Shown here piece by piece: positions 7,683 through 17,426 of a stretch of DNA of 64,000 nt. A model generated the notes under the pieces. It was not told the DNA's origin and made no database searches. It saw only the letters and a program-made list of their open reading frames with translations. Both the position numbers and the translations under genes were made by a program. Location of the stretch: the NCBI RefSeq assembly GCF_024764775.1, contig NZ_JALIGC010000035.1:186001-250000 (forward strand), in the 5' to 3' direction. This DNA is from Scandinavium manionii. GTDB taxonomy: Bacteria > Pseudomonadota > Gammaproteobacteria > Enterobacterales > Enterobacteriaceae. How positions within the stretch are numbered: the stretch's first letter is position 1; each line of letters opens with the position of its first letter.

Positions 7683-7776
7683 CTGTTTGCCCGGTGGCGC
7701 TGACGCTTGCCGGGCAAACAGTTCGGTGTTGAAACTTCATTTCGTAAGCCCGATAAGCGCCAGTGCCACCGGGCAC
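7683..7776. repeat. REP/BIME pair between the MBL gene and patD
   Basis: First unit: perfect 12-bp arms CTGTTTGCCCGG (7683-7694) and CCGGGCAAACAG (7710-7721). A second, inverted REP-like unit follows (7744-7776) with AAGCCCGATAAGCGCC and GCCACCGGGCAC. It lies between convergent genes, the usual place for these extragenic palindromes, and could limit read-through. Confidence 0.85.
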
Positions 7777-7780
7777 AGAT

Positions 7781-9205
7781 TTAGTGTTTTATCATGACAT
7801 GCCGAACCACGGTGTAATCCTCCAGCCCGTAAACCGACATATCTTTGCCGTAGCCCGACAGTTTCTGTCCACCGTGTGGCATTTCGCTGACCAGCATAAA
7901 GTGAGTGTTAACCCAGGTGCAGCCGTATTGCAGGCGCGCGCTCATGCGGTGGGCGCGGCCCACGTCTTTAGTCCACACCGATGATGCCAGGCCATATTGT
8001 GAATCGTTGGCCCAGCCAAGCACCTGTTCTTCATCGTCAAACTCAGTGACGCTGACCACCGGGCCGAATACTTCGCGTTGCACGATGTCGTCTTCCTGCT
8101 TCGCCCCCGCCAATACGGTCGGCTGGAAGTGATAGCCTTTACCCGGTGCTTTTTCGCCGCCGGTCACGACGTTGATGTGGCTCAGGGCGCGGGCTTTTTC
8201 CACCGCCTGGCTGACGCGGTCCAGATGCGCTTTAGAGCTCAACGGCCCAAGTTCAGTGGACTCATCGTTCGGACAGCCCATTTTCAGCGTGGAAACTGCC
8301 GCGCCGAGCTTTTCGACCAGAGCAGCATAAACGCCCTTCTGCACGTACAGGCGACACGCGGCGGTGCAGTCCTGCCCGGCGTTGTAGAAGCCAAATGTCC
8401 GCACACCTTCCACCACCGACTCCAGATCCGCATCGTCAAACACGATGACCGGCGCTTTGCCGCCCAGCTCCATGTGGGTGCGTTTGATGGACGGTGCGGT
8501 GTGGGAAATGATGTGCTCGCCGGTAGCAATCGACCCGGTGAGCGACACCATGCGTACTTTTTCGTGGCCGGTCAGCGGGTCGCCGACGGATTTGCCGCGC
8601 CCGAACAGCACGTTAATCACGCCCGCCGGGAAGATATCTTTCGCCAGTGCCGCCAGTTTCAGCGCCGTCAGCGGTGTGATTTCGGACGGTTTGATAACAA
8701 CGCAGTTGCCCGCCGCCAGCGCCGGAGCGAGTTTCCACGCTGCCATCATCAGCGGATAGTTCCACGGCGCAATTGAGGCCACTACGCCTACCGGGTCACG
8801 GCGGATCATCGAGGTGTGCCCTTCCAGATATTCACCCGCTGCCAGCCCGTTCAGGCAACGCGCCGCGCCCGCAAAGAAGCGGAACACGTCGACCACCGCA
8901 GGCAGTTCATCGTTGATAACACAGTGCAGCGGTTTGCCGCAGTTAAGGGATTCAAGTTTCGCCAAATCTTCGGCGTTTTGTTCAATCACATCCGCCAGTT
9001 TCAACAGGCATTCGGCGCGCGTTTTCGGTGTGGTCTGGCCCCATTGGGAAAACGCCCGATCGGCAGCCTGCACCGCGTCATCGACCTGCGCCGCCGTGGC
9101 TTCGGCAATTTCCAGAATGATTTCACCCGTTGCCGGGTTATATACCGGCTGCATTTCCCCTGCACCTGCGACCAGTTCACCGTTAATCAATAAGTTGTGT
9201 TGCAT
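7781..9205 (-). CDS. patD: 4-aminobutanal (gamma-aminobutyraldehyde) dehydrogenase
   Basis: 474 residues, the length of E. coli PatD (YdcW), starting at ATG 9205 after GGAG; 9226 is an upstream in-frame alternative without support. It oxidises 4-aminobutanal, the product of putrescine transamination, to 4-aminobutanoate with NAD. Visible motifs: PWNYPLMM cofactor strand, ELGGKAP general base, AGQDCTAAC with the catalytic cysteine, and the C-terminal MPHGGQKLSGYGKDMS. It is the last gene of a tight ydcSTUV-patD unit (21 bp after ydcV), as in E. coli, which ties the transporter to polyamine-related substrates. Confidence 0.95.
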   Translation of the reverse strand: MQHNLLINGELVAGAGEMQPVYNPATGEIILEIAEATAAQVDDAVQAADRAFSQWGQTTPKTRAECLLKLADVIEQNAEDLAKLESLNCGKPLHCVINDELPAVVDVFRFFAGAARCLNGLAAGEYLEGHTSMIRRDPVGVVASIAPWNYPLMMAAWKLAPALAAGNCVVIKPSEITPLTALKLAALAKDIFPAGVINVLFGRGKSVGDPLTGHEKVRMVSLTGSIATGEHIISHTAPSIKRTHMELGGKAPVIVFDDADLESVVEGVRTFGFYNAGQDCTAACRLYVQKGVYAALVEKLGAAVSTLKMGCPNDESTELGPLSSKAHLDRVSQAVEKARALSHINVVTGGEKAPGKGYHFQPTVLAGAKQEDDIVQREVFGPVVSVTEFDDEEQVLGWANDSQYGLASSVWTKDVGRAHRMSARLQYGCTWVNTHFMLVSEMPHGGQKLSGYGKDMSVYGLEDYTVVRHVMIKH

Positions 9206-9226
9206 ATCCCGCTCCGTACTTTTCAA

Positions 9227-10033
9227 TTATTTACCGCTACCGGCGACCGTTTCGCCATCGCGGGTCAGCCACCAGGCACTCAAAATCGGAAGCATCGTCA
9301 CCAGCATTACCAGCAGCGCGACCACGTTAGTCACCGGCACATCGCGCGGTCGGCCTAACTGGTTCAGTAGCCACAGCGGCAGTGTGCGCTCGTGGCCTGC
9401 GGTAAATGTGGTGACAATGATTTCATCAAACGACAGCGCAAACGCCAGCATTCCTCCCGCCAGCAGCGCCGAACCGAGATTCGGCAGCACGACGTAGCGG
9501 AAGGTTTGCCAGGTGCTCGCACCTAAATCCATCGACGCTTCCACCAGGCTCCATGAGGTGCGGCGAAAACGTGCGATCACGTTGTTAAAGACCACCACTA
9601 CGCAAAACGTGGCATGCCCAATGACTATTGTTAAAAAACCCGGTTCAAGGTTGATGGCCTTGAATGCCGTCAACAGCGCCAGCCCGGTGATGATCCCCGG
9701 CAGCGCAATCGGTAATAACAGCAGCAGCGAAATGGCGTTCTTGCCAAAAAACTCACTGCGCCATAACGCCGCTGCAGCAAGCGTGCCAAGCACCAGCGCA
9801 ATGGTGGTAGAGAGTGCTGCGATTTGAAGTGACAACGTCACTGACTCCAGAATATCCCTGCGGCCTGCTGCCACGCTGAACCAGTGCAGCGTCAGGCCTT
9901 TCGGCGGAAAGCTAAACGCGGCATCTTCCGTATTGAAAGCATAGATGGCGATGATGACGAGTGGGAAATGCAGGAAGATAACTCCGCCCCAGGCCGCCAG
10001 TTTCAGGAACCACGGTGCTCTTTCAGAGTGCAT
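9227..10033 (-). CDS. ydcV: ABC transporter permease YdcV
   Basis: 268 residues with about six transmembrane segments and the inner-membrane permease signature EASMDLGASTWQTFRYVVLPNL (EAA loop that contacts the ATPase). It belongs to the spermidine/putrescine-type permease family, PotC-like half. It overlaps the end of ydcU by 11 bp, indicating translational coupling, and is close to E. coli YdcV throughout. Confidence 0.94.
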   Translation of the reverse strand: MHSERAPWFLKLAAWGGVIFLHFPLVIIAIYAFNTEDAAFSFPPKGLTLHWFSVAAGRRDILESVTLSLQIAALSTTIALVLGTLAAAALWRSEFFGKNAISLLLLLPIALPGIITGLALLTAFKAINLEPGFLTIVIGHATFCVVVVFNNVIARFRRTSWSLVEASMDLGASTWQTFRYVVLPNLGSALLAGGMLAFALSFDEIIVTTFTAGHERTLPLWLLNQLGRPRDVPVTNVVALLVMLVTMLPILSAWWLTRDGETVAGSGK

Positions 10034-10964
10034 CGAATGCTCCCAGACGTTTCACGAACGCCAGATAAAGCGCGATTAACACAATCGGCACGATGGTGAA
10101 CGCCGCCGCCATCGGCATGTTGCCGATCGCCCCCTGCTGCGCGTACACCATGTTGCCGATGAAATACCCCGGCGGGCCGACCAGCTGCGGCACGATGAAA
10201 TCACCGAGCGTCAGCGAGAAGGTAAAAATTGACCCGGCCGCAATCCCCGGGATCGCCAGCGGCAAAACCACGTAACGGAACGTCTGGCGCGGATAGGCTC
10301 CTAAATCCGCCGACGCCTGTAACAGCGACGGTGGTAAACGCTCAAGCGCGGCCTGAACCGGCAAAATCATGAACGGCAGCCAGATGTAGACAAACACCAG
10401 AAAGCGACCAAAGCCGGACGTCGACAGCGTGTTACCACCGACTGCGGGCAACAGCAGAAATTCGTTGAGCAGCCCTTCCAGCCCCATGTGACCCAGAAAC
10501 CACTGGGCCACGCCGTCTTTCGCCAGCAGCAGCGTCCAGGCGTAGGCTTTGACGATGTAACTCGCCCACATCGGCAGCATCACCGCAATGTAAAAGAAGG
10601 CTTTCCATTTGCCACGGGTGTAGCGTGCCATGTACCACGCCATCGGAAATGCCAGAATCGCGCTGGCGATGGTGACGGAAATCGCCATCACCAACGTGCG
10701 CACGATGATGTCGTAGTTGGCAGGGTTAAACAGCGCTTTAAGATTGGCGAGCGTCAGGTCTGGCGTCACCGACATGGTGAAGTCGTCGAAGGTGTAGAAC
10801 CCCTGCCACAGCAAGGTCAGCAGCGAGCCGAGATACACCACGCCGAACCACATCAGCGGCCCGAGCAGCAGCAAAAACAGCGCCAGCGACGGCTTACGCC
10901 AGAACAAACCGGACAGCCGACCGGCGCGGATGGCAGAAGGTAACGGGGCAATGCTCATGGTCAT
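10023..10964 (-). CDS. ydcU: ABC transporter permease YdcU
   Basis: 313 residues, same length as E. coli YdcU. The chosen start is ATG 10964, which overlaps the ydcT stop as ATGA and has a GGAGG site; upstream extensions run into ydcT. Six predicted membrane segments and the EAA loop QASADLGAYPRQTFRYVVLPLA mark it as the PotB-like permease. It pairs with YdcV in the membrane complex driven by YdcT. Confidence 0.94.
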   Translation of the reverse strand: MTMSIAPLPSAIRAGRLSGLFWRKPSLALFLLLLGPLMWFGVVYLGSLLTLLWQGFYTFDDFTMSVTPDLTLANLKALFNPANYDIIVRTLVMAISVTIASAILAFPMAWYMARYTRGKWKAFFYIAVMLPMWASYIVKAYAWTLLLAKDGVAQWFLGHMGLEGLLNEFLLLPAVGGNTLSTSGFGRFLVFVYIWLPFMILPVQAALERLPPSLLQASADLGAYPRQTFRYVVLPLAIPGIAAGSIFTFSLTLGDFIVPQLVGPPGYFIGNMVYAQQGAIGNMPMAAAFTIVPIVLIALYLAFVKRLGAFDAL

Positions 10965-11977
10965 CTCACCCCTCCGTCCAGCGGGACCATGGCCTCCCGC
11001 GACCACGATGCCAGCACGTTCTGGCCCGGCGTCGGGCCATCGGGCACGATGCCACCGGTGAAATTCCCCTGACTCACCAGCAGCTTTTCACCGCCGGATA
11101 AGCGAATTTCATAGCGAGTCGCCGCGCCCTGATACTGCACTGCCTGCACCACGCCGTTGACCTGAATGTCGCCTCCCGCATCAAGTCGAATATGCTCCGG
11201 GCGCAGCGACCATTGTCCGGTCATGCCGCACAGCTTCAGGGTTTGCGCGGAATCAAATACGTTTGAGGTGCCGACAAAACTGGCGACGAACGGCGTGCGC
11301 GGGCGCAGATACAGCTCGCGCGGGGTGTCGATCTGTTCAATGCGACCGTTGTTAAACACCGCCACGCGGTCAGACATCGACAGCGCTTCGCCCTGATCAT
11401 GGGTGACGAAAATAAAGGTGATACCCAAATCCTGTTGCAGTTTTTTTAGCTCGAACTGCATCTGTTCGCGCAGCTTGAGATCCAGCGCACCCAGCGGTTC
11501 ATCGAGCAGCAGCACGCGTGGTTGATTGACCAGCGCCCGGGCAATGGCCACCCGCTGGCGCTGGCCGCCGGAAAGCTGAGACGGTTTACGGGTGTGAACA
11601 AAACCGAGTGCCACTTTTTCCAGCGCTTGCTGGGCCATCGCGTGACGCTGTTTTTTGCCGATGCCTTTCACCATCAGCCCGTAGGCGACGTTATCGAGAA
11701 TCGACATGTGCGGAAACAGCGCGTAGTCCTGGAACACGGTGTTGACGTCGCGCTGCCACGGGGGCAGAACGCTGGCTTCTCTACCGAAGATTTTGATGGC
11801 GCCGCCGGAAAGCTGTTCGAATCCGGCGATCAGCCGCAGGCAGGTGGTTTTGCCGGAGCCTGACGGCCCCAGCATTGAAAAAAACTCCCCATCTTCGATG
11901 GCGATACTGACGCCATCCACCGCACGAACATCACCATACAGACGCGAGACATCCTGAAATTCAACTGCGTAAGTCAT
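10961..11977 (-). CDS. ydcT: ABC transporter ATPase YdcT
   Basis: 338 residues from ATG 11977 (GGGAG seven bases upstream). Walker A GPSGSGKTT, signature LSGGQRQRVAIARAL, Walker B LLLDEPLGALD and the H-loop THDQ are complete, followed by a TOBE-type C-terminal domain (SLRPEHIRLD). This is the PotA-like ATPase of the YdcSTUV importer. It sits 17 bp after ydcS and overlaps ydcU. Confidence 0.95.
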   Translation of the reverse strand: MTYAVEFQDVSRLYGDVRAVDGVSIAIEDGEFFSMLGPSGSGKTTCLRLIAGFEQLSGGAIKIFGREASVLPPWQRDVNTVFQDYALFPHMSILDNVAYGLMVKGIGKKQRHAMAQQALEKVALGFVHTRKPSQLSGGQRQRVAIARALVNQPRVLLLDEPLGALDLKLREQMQFELKKLQQDLGITFIFVTHDQGEALSMSDRVAVFNNGRIEQIDTPRELYLRPRTPFVASFVGTSNVFDSAQTLKLCGMTGQWSLRPEHIRLDAGGDIQVNGVVQAVQYQGAATRYEIRLSGGEKLLVSQGNFTGGIVPDGPTPGQNVLASWSREAMVPLDGGVR

Positions 11978-11994
11978 GTTCAAACTCCCGGGTG

Positions 11995-13140
11995 TTAACG
12001 ACCACCCATAATGGCGATGTAGTCTTGCGTCCAGCGACTGTAAGGCACGAACTTACCGCCTTCGGCGATAGGTGTTTTCCAGAAAGCGATTTTGTCGAAG
12101 AAGGTGTAGCCGTTGGTGTCACAGCCCTTTTCGCCGAGCAGCGTGCTGGCTTTACAGCCTTCCGGCACCACTGGCAGCGAGCCGAACCAGGCGGAAACAT
12201 CGCCCTGTACTTTTGGCTCTAGCGACCAGTTCATCCATTTATAAGCGCACACCGGGTGTTTGGCTTCCGCGTGTAGCATGGTGGTGTCAGCCCAGCCGGT
12301 GACGCCCTCCTTCGGGAACACGGTCGCAATCGGCTGGTTATCCGCTTTCAGACCGTTAGCCTGATACGGCCAGGAACTCGATGCCACCACACCTTCGTTT
12401 TTGAAGTCGCTCATTTGCACGGTCGCATCGTGCCAGTAGCGGTGAATCAACGCGTGCTGATCGCGCAACACTTTCAGCACCGCGGCGTACTGGGTTTCGG
12501 TAAGCTGATACGGGTCAGAAATACCGAGCTGCGGCTGGGTGGCTTTCACGAACAGCGCCGCATCGGCGATGTAAATCGGGCCGTCATAGGCCTGCACGCG
12601 CCCTTTGTTGGTTTTGCCGTCCGGCAGATTTTGTTCGACGAACACTACTTTCCAGCTGTCCGGTGGCGTCGGGAAGGTTTTGGTGTTGTACATCAGCAGG
12701 TTCGGGCCCCACTGATAGGGTGTGCCGTAAACTTTTCCGCCAACGTTAAACCAGGCGCCTTTTTCCAGACGTGGGTCGAGGGTTTTCCAGTTAGGGATAA
12801 GCGCGGTGTTAATCGGTTGCACGCGTTTGCCCATGATCAGGCGCAGCGAGGCATCGCCGGACGCGGTGACCAGGTCGTAACCGCCTTTGGCCATCAGGCT
12901 GACCATTTCATCAGAGGTGGCGGCAGTTTTCACGTTGACCGCGCAGCCGGTGTCTTTTTCAAACTGAGTCACCCAGTCGTAGTTTTTATCGCTCTGGCCG
13001 CGTTCGACGTAGCCCGGCCAGGCAATAATATCGAGGCGACCTTCTGCTTTTCCCAGCGTCGTCGGTGGTTCGGCGGCGTGTGCTGTCATGATAGTCATAC
13101 CCAGCGCGCACAGGCTGCTGCGGGCAAATTGCTTGCTCAT
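11995..13140 (-). CDS. ydcS: periplasmic substrate-binding protein YdcS
   Basis: 381 residues, identical in length to E. coli YdcS, with a signal peptide ending around MTAHAAEPP. It is a spermidine/putrescine-type (PotD/PotF-like) solute-binding protein; the E. coli protein has also been reported to act in polyhydroxybutyrate formation. The fold is evident from RLDIIAWPGYVERG, GGYDLVTASGDASLRLI and WMNWSLEPKVQGDV. First gene of the ydcSTUV-patD operon. Two C-terminal cysteines (EGCKA, KGCDT) are conserved with E. coli. Confidence 0.95.
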   Translation of the reverse strand: MSKQFARSSLCALGMTIMTAHAAEPPTTLGKAEGRLDIIAWPGYVERGQSDKNYDWVTQFEKDTGCAVNVKTAATSDEMVSLMAKGGYDLVTASGDASLRLIMGKRVQPINTALIPNWKTLDPRLEKGAWFNVGGKVYGTPYQWGPNLLMYNTKTFPTPPDSWKVVFVEQNLPDGKTNKGRVQAYDGPIYIADAALFVKATQPQLGISDPYQLTETQYAAVLKVLRDQHALIHRYWHDATVQMSDFKNEGVVASSSWPYQANGLKADNQPIATVFPKEGVTGWADTTMLHAEAKHPVCAYKWMNWSLEPKVQGDVSAWFGSLPVVPEGCKASTLLGEKGCDTNGYTFFDKIAFWKTPIAEGGKFVPYSRWTQDYIAIMGGR

Positions 13141-13313
13141 CGTGTTTTACTCCTGTCGGAATTAATCAGGCGGCAGCCGTGCCGTAAAAATATGTCCCTT
13201 AATAACCGTAGACGGCGGAATGCACGGCGACCTGCCTGCGCCGGGAATTTTCACCAGGTTGTGACAAAGGGCGCATTCCGCTGAAAACCCCGTGAGTTAT
13301 CTGAACTAAATGC

Positions 13314-13320
13314 AGTATAG
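13314..13320 (-). promoter_or_regulatory. sigma-S-like -10 element for ydcS
   Basis: CTATACT on the minus strand, preceded by TTGT and lacking a good -35, is the extended -10 favoured by RpoS. It would start transcription about 170 bases before the ydcS ATG, leaving a long leader. E. coli ydcS is RpoS-dependent, which supports the reading; other promoters nearer the gene are not excluded. Confidence 0.45.
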
Positions 13321-13374
13321 ACAAGGTGTTAGGCAACACTATCAGATATGCATATTTCCTATGGCAAGCTAAAA

Positions 13375-13418
13375 AATAACCCGGTAAATAATTATTAAAT
13401 TATCGCCGGGTTATTTTT
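13375..13418 (-). terminator. terminator after ydcR
   Basis: AATAACCCGG (13375-13384) and CCGGGTTATT (13406-13415) form a 10-bp stem with an AT-rich loop; T-rich sequence flanks both sides. It separates ydcR from the ydcSTUV-patD operon on the same strand. Confidence 0.7.
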
Positions 13419-13453
13419 GTTTCGAGAAAAAGATATTCAGGAAATAAGAATGG

Positions 13454-14869
13454 CTATTCGTTAAGCATTTCAATAATAAGCTGACCGAGCATTTTTACGC
13501 CCTGCTCTTCGCGATCGCTCCAGCCCCAGGCGGTGTTAAAGCGGAAGAACGACGCCCAGCTGTCGGTGGTTGAAAACATTTTGCCCGGCGCGATGCTGAT
13601 TTTGTGCGCCAGCGCCCGGGCGCCAAGCTCTCCGGCGTCGAGACCGGCGGGCAGTTCCAGCCATAAAAAGTAGCCGCTGTCATTATGGTGGATTTTCACT
13701 TCGGCGGGTAAATGGCGCAGCAGTGCCTGCCACGCCTGATGCTTGCGCTCGGCCAGCTGACGACGTAGACGGCGAAGATGGGCGTCATAGCGCTTGGTAC
13801 CGAGATAATCGACTAGCGCCATTTGCATCGGCGAACTGGTCGACAGCGTGCTCATCAACTGCAAATGCTGGATGCGCTGCGCGTGTTTGCCCGCCGCCAC
13901 CCAGCCAATGCGAAAGCCTGGCACCAGGCATTTTGAAAATGAACTGCAATGCAGTGTCATGTCGTCGCGATCCCAGGCTTTGGCCGGAAGCGGTTTATCG
14001 CGGCCAAACCACAGTTCGCTGTAGACGTCGTCCTCAATCAGTACCACGTTATGCGCACTGAGCAACGTGACCAGCTGCGCTTTTTTCTCCGGGCTTAGGG
14101 TGAAACCGAGCGGGTTTTGGCTGTTGGTCATCAGCCAACAGGCTTTCACCGGATACTCTTTCAGCGCCTGCTCCAGGGCGACCATGTCGATGCCCTCTTT
14201 CACATCTGATGCCACCGACAGCGCCTTTAATCGCAAGCGTTCCAGCGCCTGCAATGCGCCATAGAAACAGGGGTTTTCGACGATCACCCAATCACCCGGC
14301 TCCGTCACCGCCTGCAGGCTGAGGTTCAGCGCTTCAAGGGCTCCGGCGGTAATCACAATTTCATCCGGCGAAATGTTCATGCCCTGCAACGCATAACGGC
14401 GTGCGATGGCGTGACGCAGTTCGGTATTCCCCGGCGGCAGATTTTCAATCACGCTCATGGCGGTGGCGGTTTTGCTCACCTGCGCCAGGGAACGGTTAAG
14501 CTGCTGGAGCGGAAACAGGCGCGGATCGGGGAACGCCGAGGCAAATGGCAGCACCGCCGCATCGCGACTGGCCTGAAGAACGCCGAAAATATAGGTATTA
14601 ATGTCCACCGCTTCGTCGCGCATCACCTGCGCTGGCGGCGCGGCTTTCAGCTGTTTCACCGGACGCGGCGCAACGTAATAGCCGGACTGCGGGCGGGCAA
14701 TGATTCGGCCCTGGCTTTCCAGCAGTTGATAGGCGTGGCCGACAGTCATAAAGCTCATGCCGCTGATGGTGACCTGCTCGCGCAGGGACGGCAGACGATC
14801 GCCCGGTTGCCATACACCAAGGCCAATCTGTTCGGTTATTTGCTGCGCCAGTTGCTGGTATTTTTTCAT
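13454..14869 (-). CDS. ydcR: MocR-type transcriptional regulator YdcR
   Basis: 471 residues from ATG 14869 (MKKYQQLAQQI), matching the E. coli start. Residues 1-70 form a GntR winged helix (QPGDRLPSLREQV, then GMSFMTVGHAYQLLESQG); the remainder is a type-I aminotransferase domain with the PLP lysine in SSFSKCLVPGFRIGW. MocR proteins sense PLP or an amino compound through this domain. Being immediately upstream of ydcSTUV-patD on the same strand, it is the likely local regulator. Confidence 0.93.
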   Translation of the reverse strand: MKKYQQLAQQITEQIGLGVWQPGDRLPSLREQVTISGMSFMTVGHAYQLLESQGRIIARPQSGYYVAPRPVKQLKAAPPAQVMRDEAVDINTYIFGVLQASRDAAVLPFASAFPDPRLFPLQQLNRSLAQVSKTATAMSVIENLPPGNTELRHAIARRYALQGMNISPDEIVITAGALEALNLSLQAVTEPGDWVIVENPCFYGALQALERLRLKALSVASDVKEGIDMVALEQALKEYPVKACWLMTNSQNPLGFTLSPEKKAQLVTLLSAHNVVLIEDDVYSELWFGRDKPLPAKAWDRDDMTLHCSSFSKCLVPGFRIGWVAAGKHAQRIQHLQLMSTLSTSSPMQMALVDYLGTKRYDAHLRRLRRQLAERKHQAWQALLRHLPAEVKIHHNDSGYFLWLELPAGLDAGELGARALAHKISIAPGKMFSTTDSWASFFRFNTAWGWSDREEQGVKMLGQLIIEMLNE

Positions 14870-15018
14870 CGTCAATTTTGCCGCCATTTTCATAACAGTA
14901 ATAAAAAATATCATGATTTATGTAACTGTTATAGACAAATAAGCCTCGACTGTTTCTGCTACTCCAGGGCCGTAATCCTTACCATGACTGCGATCGCTGT
15001 TTTATATCGAGGTTGTCC

Positions 15019-16416
15019 ATGTTTGGTCTTGATGCTTTTCATCTGGCGCGAATTCAATTCGCGTTCACGGTCTCTTTTCACATTATTTTTCCAGCCATTA
15101 CCATCGGGCTTGCCAGTTATCTGGCGGTACTCGAAGGATTATGGCTGAAAACCAAAAAACCGGTCTGGCGCTCGCTATGGGCGTTCTGGTCGAAAATTTT
15201 CGCCGTTAACTTTGGCATGGGCGTGGTGTCCGGGCTGGTGATGGCCTATCAGTTCGGCACCAACTGGAGCGGATTCTCACAGTTCGCGGGCAGCATTACC
15301 GGCCCGCTGCTGACCTACGAAGTGTTGACCGCCTTCTTCCTCGAAGCCGGTTTTCTCGGCGTGATGCTGTTCGGCTGGAATAAAGTCGGCCCGGGCCTGC
15401 ACTTTTTCGCCACCTGCATGGTGGCGCTGGGCACGTTGATGTCAACGTTTTGGATCCTGGCGTCGAACAGCTGGATGCAAACCCCGCAGGGCTTTGAAAT
15501 CGTCAATGGCCAGGTGGTGCCGGTCGACTGGTTCGCGGTGGTGTTTAACCCTTCGTTCCCGTATCGCCTGCTGCACATGACCATCGCCGCGTTTCTCAGC
15601 AGTGCGCTGTTCATCGGCGCATCTGCCGCCTGGCATTTGCTGAAAGGTAATAACACCCCCGCTATTCGCGCGATGTTTTCGATGGCGCTGTGGATGACAC
15701 TGATTGTCGCGCCGATCCAGGCGCTGGTCGGCGATATGCACGGCCTGAATACGTTGAAGCATCAGCCGGCGAAAATCGCCGCCATCGAAGGACACTGGGA
15801 AAATGTGCCAGGTGAACCGACGCCGCTGCTGATTTTCGGCTGGCCCGATATGCAACAGGAACGCACCCGCTACGGGCTGGAAATCCCGGCGCTCGGCAGC
15901 CTGATCCTGACGCACAGTCTTGATAAACAGGTCCCGGCGCTGAAAGAGTTTGCCAAAGAAGACAGGCCCAATTCGACCATCGTGTTCTGGTCATTCCGCA
16001 CGATGGCCGGGCTCGGGGTGCTAATGCTGCTGCTCGGCGGGCTGTCGCTGTGGCTGCGTAAAGGCGAGCGCCTGTATACCAGTAAACCGTTCCTGCGATT
16101 TGCGCTGTGGATGGGACCGTCCGGGCTGATTGCCATTCTTGCGGGCTGGGTAACGACCGAAGTTGGCCGCCAGCCGTGGGTAGTGTACGGCCTGCAACGC
16201 ACCAAAGATGCGGTCTCGGCGCACGGTGATTTGCATATGAGCGTTAGCCTGCTGGCGTTCTTTATCGTCTATTCGTCGGTATTTGGCGTGGGCTACAGCT
16301 ACATGATTCGGCTGATCCGTAAAGGGCCGAAAGTCTGGGAACCCGACCCCCACGGCACACCGGCTCGCCCACTTTCTGCTGCAATCGACGGTTATCAACA
16401 TAAGGAGACCCGCTAA
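15019..16416 (+). CDS. cioA: cytochrome bd-type quinol oxidase subunit I (CioA-like)
   Basis: 465 residues from ATG 15019 (CGAGG upstream). About nine transmembrane helices; FHIIFP with His21 is the N-terminal heme ligand region and EGHWENVPGEPTPLLIF begins the quinol-binding loop. That loop is short compared with E. coli CydA (about 522 residues), which places it in the cyanide-insensitive oxidase (CioA) class. It reduces oxygen with quinol electrons in the inner membrane. Stop and cioB start overlap as TAATG. The pair is inserted between ydcR and rlhA relative to E. coli. Confidence 0.9.
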   Translation: MFGLDAFHLARIQFAFTVSFHIIFPAITIGLASYLAVLEGLWLKTKKPVWRSLWAFWSKIFAVNFGMGVVSGLVMAYQFGTNWSGFSQFAGSITGPLLTYEVLTAFFLEAGFLGVMLFGWNKVGPGLHFFATCMVALGTLMSTFWILASNSWMQTPQGFEIVNGQVVPVDWFAVVFNPSFPYRLLHMTIAAFLSSALFIGASAAWHLLKGNNTPAIRAMFSMALWMTLIVAPIQALVGDMHGLNTLKHQPAKIAAIEGHWENVPGEPTPLLIFGWPDMQQERTRYGLEIPALGSLILTHSLDKQVPALKEFAKEDRPNSTIVFWSFRTMAGLGVLMLLLGGLSLWLRKGERLYTSKPFLRFALWMGPSGLIAILAGWVTTEVGRQPWVVYGLQRTKDAVSAHGDLHMSVSLLAFFIVYSSVFGVGYSYMIRLIRKGPKVWEPDPHGTPARPLSAAIDGYQHKETR

Positions 16417-17426
16417 TGGGCATCGACTTATCGGTTATCTGGTTTGTGATCATCGTTTTCGCCACCCTGATGTATATCGTGATGGACGGCTTTGATTTGG
16501 GCATCGGCATTCTGTTCCCGTTCGTGCGCGGTATCGACGAGCGCGACGTGATGGTCAACAGCGTCGCCCCGGTGTGGGACGGGAACGAAACCTGGCTGGT
16601 GCTCGGCGGTGCGGCGCTGTTCGGCGCATTTCCGCTGGCCTACGCGGTGATCATCGACGCCTTAACCATCCCACTGACGTTAATGCTGATCGGCCTTATT
16701 TTTCGCGGCGTGGCCTTTGAATTTCGCTTCAACGCCACACCCTCACACCGCCCGTTCTGGGACCGCGCTTTTCTGAGCGGCTCGATTCTCGCCACGTTCT
16801 GTCAGGGTGTAGTGGTTGGCGCGGTGCTTAACGGCTTTCCCGTTCAAAACCGGGCGTTCGCCGGAGGCGCTTTCGACTGGCTGACGCCGTTCACCCTGTT
16901 CTGCGGCGTCGGTTTGGTGGTGGCGTATGCCCTGCTCGGCGCGACGTGGCTGGTGATGAAAAGTGAGTATCCCTTACAGGGCAAGATGCGGCGCGTGTCG
17001 CAAGGATTAACGCTGACGATGCTGGCGGTGATTGCCGTTATCAGCCTGTGGACGCCGTTGGCGCACGGGGCGATTGCAGAACGTTGGTTCAGCCTGCCGA
17101 ACCTGTGGTATTTGCTGCCGGTTCCGGGTCTGACGCTGATTGTGGCCTTTGGCTTGTGGCGCACGCTGGCGAATAATGCGTGTCATGCAGCACCGTTTTT
17201 ACTGACGCTGGGGCTGATTTTCTTAGGCTTTAGCGGGCTGGGCGTCAGCATCTGGCCGAATCTTATTCCTCCGGATATCAGCCTGTGGCAGGCCGCGGCG
17301 CCGCCACAAAGTCAGGGCTTCATGCTGGTCGGCGCGTTGATTATCATCCCGATAATCCTGGTGTATACCTTCTGGAGTTATTACGTGTTTCGCGGAAAAG
17401 TACAGACTGGCGAGGGGTATCACTGA
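16416..17426 (+). CDS. cioB: cytochrome bd-type quinol oxidase subunit II (CioB-like)
   Basis: 336 residues, translationally coupled to cioA. The start MGIDLSVIWFVIIVFATLMY and the motif DGFDLGIGILFPFV are typical of CydB/CioB subunits; about eight helices. It partners CioA to form the heme-containing oxidase. The next gene begins at the last base of its stop codon, so all three are one operon. Confidence 0.92.
   Translation: MGIDLSVIWFVIIVFATLMYIVMDGFDLGIGILFPFVRGIDERDVMVNSVAPVWDGNETWLVLGGAALFGAFPLAYAVIIDALTIPLTLMLIGLIFRGVAFEFRFNATPSHRPFWDRAFLSGSILATFCQGVVVGAVLNGFPVQNRAFAGGAFDWLTPFTLFCGVGLVVAYALLGATWLVMKSEYPLQGKMRRVSQGLTLTMLAVIAVISLWTPLAHGAIAERWFSLPNLWYLLPVPGLTLIVAFGLWRTLANNACHAAPFLLTLGLIFLGFSGLGVSIWPNLIPPDISLWQAAAPPQSQGFMLVGALIIIPIILVYTFWSYYVFRGKVQTGEGYH

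Noticed and set aside
12415..13284. Plus-strand open frame of 289 codons
   Set aside because: Reverse frame of ydcS, no ribosome site.
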